The notes under the pieces: model-generated
Told to the model about the DNA's origin: nothing
Databases searched by the model: none
What the model saw: only the letters and a program-made list of their open reading frames with translations
Shown here: positions 7,017 through 12,049 of the stretch, piece after piece
Layout of the letters: every line of letters begins with the position of its first letter
Position numbering within the stretch: position 1 is the first letter of the stretch
Translations under genes and position numbers: made by a program
Assembly: GCA_035560935.1 (NCBI GenBank)
Contig: DATMYQ010000311.1
Span: forward strand, 1-12,049
Source of the DNA: DATMYQ01 sp035560935
Lineage (GTDB): Bacteria; Bacillota; Negativicutes; Sporomusales; Sporomusaceae
Reading direction: 5' to 3'
Length of the DNA stretch: 12,049 nt

Positions 7017-8306
7017 TTATGCTCCCAAACGCGGCGCCAGCGTCAGCAACAGCCACTGTAACAGGTATAGCAATATACCCACGGCACCGCCCACCACCGA
7101 ACCGTTAATCCGGATCATTTGCAAATCGTTCCCTACGCGGGTCTCAATAAAGTCCACCAGCATGGTATCGCTGAACTGACTCAGTTTTTCTTCCACCATG
7201 CCGCCAATTTGTCCGTGACAAGATTCAATCCAGTCTCGCAGCACCTGTTTAATAAACCGGTCGGCCACCTGGCGCTGCTCCTGATCCTGGCGAAACAAAT
7301 CAATCCATTCGTCCAGCTGCTTGGTCATCCAGCGGTCAATCCAGGAGAGGCCTTCACCGCTGCCCGGCTGCATGGAACGGCGCAGATGCGCAATGGCTTC
7401 CGTTGCCGGCTGCCGCAAATCCAGTCTCTCTTTCAGCAGGGTCAATTTCCATTCTTCCACCGTCCGCCGAAATTCTTCATGGGTTTTTAGCTTCTCCGCC
7501 AAACCGGCCAGCCATTCCCGGAGCCGCAACCGCAGCGGATGGTCTTCCTGCCGCAGTTCCGTCAAAAATTTCTGCAATCCCTGTTGCGCCATCCGTGTCA
7601 ATTGTTCGGTGGAAATCCCGGCGCCTTCCAGCAGATCGCTCATCAGGCGCCGCCGCGTCATATCCTGTTCGTATTCCCGCTTGGCCGCCACAATAAAATC
7701 CCGCAACAGTTCTTCCATTTCCCGGCTGCCCGCCAATCGCACCAACTCATCCAGAAAAAAACCCAGTAAGCGCTGATCATATCCCTGCCGCAGCGACCAT
7801 TCAATGCCCTGGGCAATGGCCGGCGCAACATCCACCTGGCCGGCCCGGCCGCAGATCAGTTTCTCCAGCATGCGCCCCACGTCTTCCGGCGGCACTTTGT
7901 CCAACAAATCCCGGCAGATTCGGCCGGCAATCTGCTGCAAATCCTCCCGCCCACCATGCTCGTCCAGATAGCGCAGCAGCAAATCCGGCATATCATAGCG
8001 GCTGAGGGTCCAGGCAATGTTGTCCGGCGTCAATAATTCCTTTTCCACCATTTGCCGCATGGCAAAAAAAACTTTTTCCCGGTTACGGGGAATAATGGCA
8101 GTCCGCCAGCCAATGCCCAGCGGACGCCGAAACAGCGCCGTCACGGCAAACCAGTCGGCAATGCCGCCCACCATGGCCGCGCCGAAACCGCTGGCCAACA
8201 GTCCGCCGCCAAAGCTGCCATTGAATGGATACGCACAAAAATACCCTACCGTCACCAAAGCCAAAATCACCGTCGCCGAAAATCGATTGGATGTTGTTGC
8301 CGCCAC
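7017..8306 (-). CDS. DUF445 membrane protein, first of a tandem pair
   Basis: Protein of 429 aa. It shares with its downstream neighbour GGIADWFAVTALFRRPLG, IPRNR, NDLQMIRINGSVVG and the helix-middle-helix layout, so the two are paralogues from an old duplication (shared motifs, divergent middles). N-terminal helix carries VILALVTVGYFCAYPF, and the C-terminal helix is GILLYLLQWLLLTLA. The frame is open to a GTG at 8339, but GTG 8306 is preferred because GGGAGGTG lies seven bases ahead; the upstream GTG has no comparable site. It heads the operon and faces the inverted-repeat control region. Confidence 0.88.
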   Translation of the reverse strand: MAATTSNRFSATVILALVTVGYFCAYPFNGSFGGGLLASGFGAAMVGGIADWFAVTALFRRPLGIGWRTAIIPRNREKVFFAMRQMVEKELLTPDNIAWTLSRYDMPDLLLRYLDEHGGREDLQQIAGRICRDLLDKVPPEDVGRMLEKLICGRAGQVDVAPAIAQGIEWSLRQGYDQRLLGFFLDELVRLAGSREMEELLRDFIVAAKREYEQDMTRRRLMSDLLEGAGISTEQLTRMAQQGLQKFLTELRQEDHPLRLRLREWLAGLAEKLKTHEEFRRTVEEWKLTLLKERLDLRQPATEAIAHLRRSMQPGSGEGLSWIDRWMTKQLDEWIDLFRQDQEQRQVADRFIKQVLRDWIESCHGQIGGMVEEKLSQFSDTMLVDFIETRVGNDLQMIRINGSVVGGAVGILLYLLQWLLLTLAPRLGA

Positions 8307-8367
8307 TTTTGCACCTCCCTGCCGCCTCCCATTACCCACGGCAGCGTGAAATTTATAGGAACGTTCT

Positions 8368-8381
8368 GAACCGTTCGGTTC
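8368..8381 (-). repeat. 14-bp palindrome in the DUF445 leader
   Basis: GAACCG, two T, CGGTTC on the plus strand: a perfect 6-base-arm palindrome about 60 bases ahead of GTG 8306. A GGAAC/GTTCC pairing over the same stretch offers a competing fold. Operator, RNA hairpin or chance cannot be told apart. Confidence 0.35.
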
Positions 8382-8467
8382 CCGTTGTTACAAGTTACTT
8401 CTCAGTTTCTGTTAAGCTTCGCCTTCTTCCCCGCAATATCCTTGCGCAGGCTTGCTTTCCCCGGATA

Positions 8468-8496
8468 TTATTATGCAAAACCAGCTTTACCCACAA
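8468..8496 (-). promoter_or_regulatory. Candidate promoter of the DUF445 operon
   Basis: Minus-strand TTGTGG (8496-8491) lies in the left arm of the large inverted repeat. Seventeen bases on is TAATAA (8473-8468), with AATAAT one base further and CATAAT nearby. The hexamers are weak, but they mirror the opposite promoter. Confidence 0.4.
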
Positions 8497-8558
8497 GCGG
8501 TTTAAAAAATTACTTGTTATCCACCGCAAGTAATTTTCCAAACCGCTTGTGGGCAAAG
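8485..8558. repeat. 74-base inverted repeat in a divergent control region
   Basis: The outer 14-base arms are perfect (CCCACAAGCGGTTT, 8490-8503; complement 8540-8553). An inner perfect 11 bp follows (AAAATTACTTG, 8506-8516; complement 8527-8537), with a 2x2 mismatch between and a 10-base loop (8517-8526). Four more outer pairs (CTTT/AAAG) follow one mismatch, giving 29 pairs and three mismatches in all. The -35 candidate of each divergent promoter lies in an arm. It is not followed by a T-run, so it is not a usual terminator. The rest of 8307-8635 has no gene. Confidence 0.85.
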
Positions 8559-8575
8559 AGCGGATTTGTTATAAT
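8547..8575 (+). promoter_or_regulatory. Promoter of the Gln/Pro-rich gene
   Basis: TTGTGG (8547-8552), a 17-base spacer, TATAAT (8570-8575) with a TG extension (8567-8568). The -35 is in the right arm of the inverted repeat. The ATG of the gene lies about 60 bases beyond the -10. Confidence 0.65.
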
Positions 8576-8635
8576 CATAATAGATAGTTATACGATTCTG
8601 ATTATTTGATTTTTTTTGGAAAAGGAGGTGTTTTC

Positions 8636-9049
8636 ATGGCTTCCGTCTCTTCCGTTTCCGGCGGTTTTGGCACATCCATCCTGCAGGGCATGCAGCAGGC
8701 AATCCAGCAAATGAGGGAAAATCAGCAAAAGCGTCAGGAAAAATTGGACGAACTCAACAGTCTGCCCCAGTCCAACACTTTAACCAACAAACCGGCGGGT
8801 GCCAGTCTGCTGGATCTCCCCACTCCCAACACCATGGGCGGGCAATATCAGCCGCCCAGCAAGAGCATGATGCCGCCTCCCCCCAAAGTTTCCAATCCTT
8901 CGGAAGCCAACGAGGCTGTCCTTCGTCTGCGGGATACCATGGCCGCCGCCATTCAGACGGCCGGTCTGGCCCTGTACCAACAGACACAGTCCGTCAGCAG
9001 TTTCTTGTCCGGCGAATCCGCTGGGCCAAAAGTGAATTTGCAGTCATAG
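8636..9049 (+). CDS. Gln/Pro-rich hypothetical protein
   Basis: Protein of 137 aa that I do not recognise. It starts with a Ser/Gly stretch (MASVSSVSGGFG), then a Gln/charged helix likely to be coiled coil (about 18-42), a Pro/Ser/Met-rich flexible middle with PPSKSMMPPPPK (about 70-85), and a C-terminal amphipathic helix with Ala/Gln. No cysteine, signal peptide or membrane segment. Low-complexity ends, similar to small secreted or surface-structure-linked proteins, but that is a guess. ATG 8636 has AAAGGAGG seven bases ahead. It has its own promoter and terminator and converges on the SprA-type gene. Confidence 0.75.
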   Translation: MASVSSVSGGFGTSILQGMQQAIQQMRENQQKRQEKLDELNSLPQSNTLTNKPAGASLLDLPTPNTMGGQYQPPSKSMMPPPPKVSNPSEANEAVLRLRDTMAAAIQTAGLALYQQTQSVSSFLSGESAGPKVNLQS

Positions 9050-9106
9050 CGATTTGTCCGGCGATATTTTTCCCAGACAGGGGAAAGATGCGTTATAAAC
9101 ACAATG

Positions 9107-9140
9107 GAAGCTCCTGGCTATCAGCCGGGAGCTTCTCTTT
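9107..9140 (+). terminator. Terminator after the Gln/Pro-rich gene
   Basis: GAAGCTCC then TGGC, loop TATCA, GCCG then GGAGCTTC: 12 pairs including one wobble (9107-9118 with 9124-9135), then TCTTTT on the plus strand. On minus the tail is poor in T, so it can only weakly stop the convergent gene. Confidence 0.8.
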
Positions 9141-9152
9141 TACCGGGTCTAA

Positions 9153-9842
9153 TCAGGCCAACCACTCTCCATACGCCATGCCACTGCTGTTGGTGGTCAG
9201 TGCTTCCTGTTGCAGATAGGCTGCCACCCCTTCTGTATAACTCCAGCGGGCAACTCGCGCCGCCTGACTGACAATCAGTTCCGCAATGCTGTGGGGGAAG
9301 TCCCCGCCGGCATCAGTCCCGCCATTTTGCTGAATGCGAATCTGGTCCTCCATCCGGCTCATCACCGCAGCGGCCTGCAACGCCACTCGCAAATCCTGAG
9401 AGGAAGGGTCGGCCGGTGCCAACGCGGCCTGCTTCACCCGTCGCATATTGCGGATGGTCTCTTCCGGCGTCGTTCCCATCGGTACTACCAGGGCGACTTT
9501 ACCACCACTGACATACTCCCGGCTATCCGGTCCCAACCGATACAGATAGGAAACACCGCCCGCATAACCGCCGCCGGCCAACTGATGCGCCGCTTCATGC
9601 ATCCGGATGCTGGAATCGATACTGCGCAGCCGGAGGGTTTCCTCCACCGTTCCCTGATCGGTCACACGTTCCTGCAGTCCCTGGCCCTGAGAGGACAAAC
9701 TCAGTTGATAAGCCGGTGCCACTGCGGTCGCAGGCGCCGCCGTCCCGGATGATCCGGTCGCATTCCTTTGCCCAACGTCTTCCCGACGCCCCAAAACGGT
9801 CCACTCACTACCGGTTTTTCCCGCGTCAACCGAATTGACCAT
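9153..9842 (-). CDS. SprA-related putative metalloprotease (PF12118-like)
   Basis: Protein of 229 aa. A Ser/Thr/Ala-rich N-terminus (about 1-60) precedes a core with HExxH zinc site H82-E83-H86 (RMHEAAHQLAGG) and the family mark YRLGPDSREYVSGGKVAL (about 101-118), then the helical PxDPSSQDLRVALQA part (about 143-158). I recognise this as the SprA-related family, small proteins annotated as putative metalloproteases; targets are unknown and it has no signal peptide. ATG 9842 has GGGAGGAG seven bases ahead. Own promoter at 9881-9909. It faces the Gln/Pro-rich gene with about 100 bases between stops. Confidence 0.88.
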   Translation of the reverse strand: MVNSVDAGKTGSEWTVLGRREDVGQRNATGSSGTAAPATAVAPAYQLSLSSQGQGLQERVTDQGTVEETLRLRSIDSSIRMHEAAHQLAGGGYAGGVSYLYRLGPDSREYVSGGKVALVVPMGTTPEETIRNMRRVKQAALAPADPSSQDLRVALQAAAVMSRMEDQIRIQQNGGTDAGGDFPHSIAELIVSQAARVARWSYTEGVAAYLQQEALTTNSSGMAYGEWLA

Positions 9843-9880
9843 GGTCCGGCTCCTCCCTTCTGGTCCGGATATCTACTTTC

Positions 9881-9909
9881 ATTATATTCGGTTACTATAA
9901 ATCCGGCAA
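9881..9909 (-). promoter_or_regulatory. Promoter of the SprA-type metalloprotease
   Basis: Minus-strand TTGCCG (9909-9904), a 17-base spacer, TATAAT (9886-9881). Four of six at -35, six of six at -10, ideal spacing. Start of transcription would be about 30 bases ahead of the ATG. Confidence 0.7.
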
Positions 9910-10003
9910 TAAATTTTACGAATTTTCAGGTTTGTGGGATTTATGCGGAACGCCCGGAATTGCCCCTGGCGAATCTTTAACCGCCCAACGCGGGATTCGG
10001 GAC

Positions 10004-10039
10004 AAAAAAAGAACGCTGCGCCGCTCAGCAACAACGTCC
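10004..10039 (-). terminator. Terminator of the dehydratase/activase operon
   Basis: Read on minus, GGACGTTGT pairs (with three wobbles) with GCAGCGTTC, loop of 11 bases, then seven T. It sits just after the activase stop. Confidence 0.65.
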
Positions 10040-10062
10040 TTTATCGCGACTCTTTTTCGTGC

Positions 10063-10893
10063 CTAGCCGCCAGGCATCGTCCTTTTCCCGCTTTCGGCCG
10101 TGGCCATATCCCAGGCAATCAGCGCCGCTCCCGTTGAACCGGCGAATACCGCCGCCGCCGGCGAATGCACCGGCAATCCCAGATTGCGCGCCAATTCCTG
10201 TCGCAAATGGTCGTTGACCGCCACACCGCCGGTGAGGGTCACCGGTCCTATTGGCGAAACCCGGGCCGCCATCGCCCCCACCCGGTTCGCTACCGAGCGG
10301 TGTAAACCGGCGACAATAGCGGGCCGGGAACAGCCGCGGTTCAGCAACCCGATCACCTCGGACTCGGCGAATACCGTGCACATGGCGTTGATGGTACAGG
10401 CCTCCGTCGCTGCCAACGCCACCTCGCTCAACTCCGCCACATCCAAATCCAGTGCCTGAGCCATGGTCTGCAAAAAGCGACCGGTGCCGGCGGCGCATTT
10501 ATCGTTCATCACAAAATCCACAACCCGCCCCTGTTCATCGATCCGTATGGCTTTAGCATCCTGACCGCCGATGTCGATGACCGTGCGGCACCCTTGCTGC
10601 AGGTAAGCACTCCCCCTGCCGTGACAGGTGATTTCGGTCACGCTCCGGGTAACAAACGACAAACCATTGCGGCCATAGCCCGTACCCACAATCCCGTCCA
10701 AAGCCGTCGGTTCCATTTCCCACTCTACCGCCGTTTTTTGCAGCAACGCCGCCGCTGCCTCTTTGGGATTCCAGCCGGCGGGCGCCATACGGTTCAGCAG
10801 ACGCCGGCCATCGTACAGCGTCACCTTAATCGCCGTGGATCCGGCGTCCACACCAGCCACCACCAGCGCAACCCCTTGTTTCTGCTTCATCAT
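10063..10893 (-). CDS. ATP-dependent activase (BadF/HgdC family) of a 2-hydroxyacyl-CoA-dehydratase-like protein
   Basis: Protein of 276 aa with an ASKHA nucleotide-binding fold: GVDAGSTAIKV (14-24), IDIGGQDAKAI (106-116), and VTLTGGVAVN (218-227). Cysteines C133 (NDKCAAGTGRF) and C172 (MCTVFAESEV) are at the positions that in HgdC hold the [4Fe-4S] cluster shared between two subunits. Known members form a homodimer that uses ATP hydrolysis to push one electron at very low potential onto a partner. It is the second gene of an operon: the partner stop is nine bases upstream, so translation is probably coupled, and the ribosome site (GGCGG) is weak. A later ATG (10890) could serve. E. coli YjiL is the closest named type, recalled from family knowledge rather than aligned. 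Confidence 0.93.
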   Translation of the reverse strand: MMKQKQGVALVVAGVDAGSTAIKVTLYDGRRLLNRMAPAGWNPKEAAAALLQKTAVEWEMEPTALDGIVGTGYGRNGLSFVTRSVTEITCHGRGSAYLQQGCRTVIDIGGQDAKAIRIDEQGRVVDFVMNDKCAAGTGRFLQTMAQALDLDVAELSEVALAATEACTINAMCTVFAESEVIGLLNRGCSRPAIVAGLHRSVANRVGAMAARVSPIGPVTLTGGVAVNDHLRQELARNLGLPVHSPAAAVFAGSTGAALIAWDMATAESGKRTMPGG

Positions 10894-10902
10894 ATCCGCC
10901 GG

Positions 10903-12015
10903 TTAGCCCATCATTTCCAGGAACGCCTGCACCCGGGTCCGGATCTGTTCCAGGTCATTCTGGGAATAATCGGTTTCAATCTGCAGAAAAGGCACATTGC
11001 CCGACGCTTGTAAATGTTTCTGCAGTATCCGGCTTTCCATATTGTATGTATGGCAGCCTTGCCAGGTGATATCCACGACGCCGTCGGCTCGGTATTCTTT
11101 TATCAACGGCGCAAACTGTTCCATCCGGCGATGATTGGGCGTCATACAGGAACAGGGTATTTCCAGATAGTACGCCGCAATGGCCTCCAGCGGCGGCTTG
11201 GTCTCATCCACCAGACGGCTGAAGGGTTTCATCCCGGAACAGCTTTCCATATACACCACGGCCGCACCGCACTCTTCAATAATTCGGATCACTTTTTCCG
11301 ATGAGCCGGCGCCGGTAGGCACTCCCGTCACCAAAACTCGTTTGGCGCCCCGGAGCAAAGCCGCTTCTCCGGCTACGGCTTTCCGCTCCAGATCCTCCAC
11401 AATTTCCCGCAGCTGGCCACAAAAATCCTGCCGGTCCACAATAAAATTACGACCCCACAGCAACTTCAACATGTCCATCCCCGTCAGCGGCACGGGATCA
11501 TTTTTCATCAGTGCCGACAACCGCTGCATCAATCGCCGTTCCTCATTTTGCTCGGCAATCGCCTGCCGCAGCCCCGCATCCGTAATTGCCGTTCCCAGTT
11601 CTTCCTCCAGCACCTGCTTGAGTTTTTTTATTTCCCCCAGCCAGTAGGCATGTTCTTCCGCACCATCATAACCGGATGGCAAGCGCATCACATGAACTTT
11701 TTTGAAATCCGCCATCGCCTCAAACATCTTTTTTTTCCCATCGCAGGTGGTCTCGCCGACGATTAAATCCGCATGCAGAAAAAAAGGACATTTATCCGTT
11801 GCCGCCAGCCCATATGATGATTTTATCAACGGGCAAAAACTTCGGGGCAGAGTTTTCTCCCCGTCCGGAATTCCTTCCTCTTTAGTGGCGCACAGCCCAA
11901 AACACAGCGCACCCGCTGCCAGTGCCAATTCTTTGGGTGCGTATGCACAATAGACTCCCACGACTTTTTTGCCGGCGCTTTTTGCCGTTTGCAATACCGT
12001 TCCGATATCCGACAT
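10903..12015 (-). CDS. 2-hydroxyacyl-CoA-dehydratase family protein, likely double-cubane-cluster type
   Basis: Protein of 370 aa (HGD-D, PF06050 family). Features seen include VYCAYAPKEL (21-30), FCPLIKSSYG (60-69), HADLIVGETTCDGKKKMFEA (81-100), YLEIPCSC (283-290), GVVDITWQGCHTYN (312-325) and DYSQNDLEQIRTRVQAF (349-365). There are twelve cysteines (23, 38, 42, 61, 76, 91, 199, 249, 259, 288, 290, 321), more than a one-cluster dehydratase subunit needs. The CDGKKKM motif, single-gene composition and one adjacent activase fit the YjiM / double-cubane protein group, where a homodimer carries an [Fe8S9] cluster that reduces small molecules such as acetylene with ATP. A true dehydratase would need two unlike subunits, and no second one is present here. 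ATG 12015 has GGGGAGG seven bases ahead. The upstream promoter is out of view. Confidence 0.9.
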   Translation of the reverse strand: MSDIGTVLQTAKSAGKKVVGVYCAYAPKELALAAGALCFGLCATKEEGIPDGEKTLPRSFCPLIKSSYGLAATDKCPFFLHADLIVGETTCDGKKKMFEAMADFKKVHVMRLPSGYDGAEEHAYWLGEIKKLKQVLEEELGTAITDAGLRQAIAEQNEERRLMQRLSALMKNDPVPLTGMDMLKLLWGRNFIVDRQDFCGQLREIVEDLERKAVAGEAALLRGAKRVLVTGVPTGAGSSEKVIRIIEECGAAVVYMESCSGMKPFSRLVDETKPPLEAIAAYYLEIPCSCMTPNHRRMEQFAPLIKEYRADGVVDITWQGCHTYNMESRILQKHLQASGNVPFLQIETDYSQNDLEQIRTRVQAFLEMMG

Positions 12016-12049
12016 CTTGGTTCCTCCCCATTGTTTTTTTGCATAAACA

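Noticed and set aside
8485..8558. Inverted repeat as a MITE or insertion-sequence end
   Set aside because: No target-site duplication, no second copy in the window, no transposase nearby, and the arms fit the two promoters.
8485..8558. Chromosomal replication origin
   Set aside because: DnaA-box-like 9-mers are only near-matches and there is no neighbouring dnaA, dnaN or AT-rich unwinding stretch in the window.
10025..10498. Second minus-strand frame of 157 codons over the activase
   Set aside because: Gly/Arg-rich shadow of the activase frame with no motif, typical of GC-rich out-of-frame translation.

Overview
The window looks like a chromosomal segment of an anaerobic Firmicute, most plausibly of the Negativicutes/Sporomusaceae type. 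This rests on a two-gene 2-hydroxyacyl-CoA-dehydratase-like iron-sulfur system, strong AGGAGG-type ribosome binding sites, sigma-A-like promoters, tandem DUF445 membrane proteins, a spore-germination-type GH18 hydrolase and a DUF3369 response regulator. The lineage is inferred from gene content, without a search.

Layout, left to right. (1) Positions 1-2500, minus strand: a signalling operon with a soluble PAS histidine kinase (842-2128) followed 4 bases later by a REC-DUF3369 response regulator that starts at TTG and runs off the left edge (1-837). A near-consensus promoter (2409-2437) gives a leader of about 270 nt that carries a hairpin and a palindrome. The promoter lies inside a broken small ORF (2291-2495). 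(2) 2608-4598: a small acidic hypothetical protein on minus and, divergently, an exported GH18 hydrolase on plus, which is followed in one operon by a DUF2156 GNAT-fold protein (4618-5526). (3) 5566-8306: a bidirectional terminator, then two tandem paralogous DUF445 membrane proteins on minus. (4) 8307-8635: a 329-base gene-free divergent control region dominated by a 74-base inverted repeat with a candidate -35 element in each arm. (5) 8636-9049: a Gln/Pro-rich orphan protein on plus, converging on a SprA-type putative metalloprotease on minus (9153-9842). (6) 10063-12015, minus: an operon of a double-cubane-type 2-hydroxyacyl-CoA-dehydratase family protein and its ATP-dependent activase, ending in a T-rich terminator.

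The genes form independent transcription units with no obvious single pathway. The most distinctive points are the double-cubane reductase pair, the long inverted repeat built into a divergent promoter (with DnaA-box-like 9-mers), and the small membrane-peptide ORF that seems split by one A in a homopolymer. No tRNA, rRNA, CRISPR array, insertion sequence or phage gene was seen.
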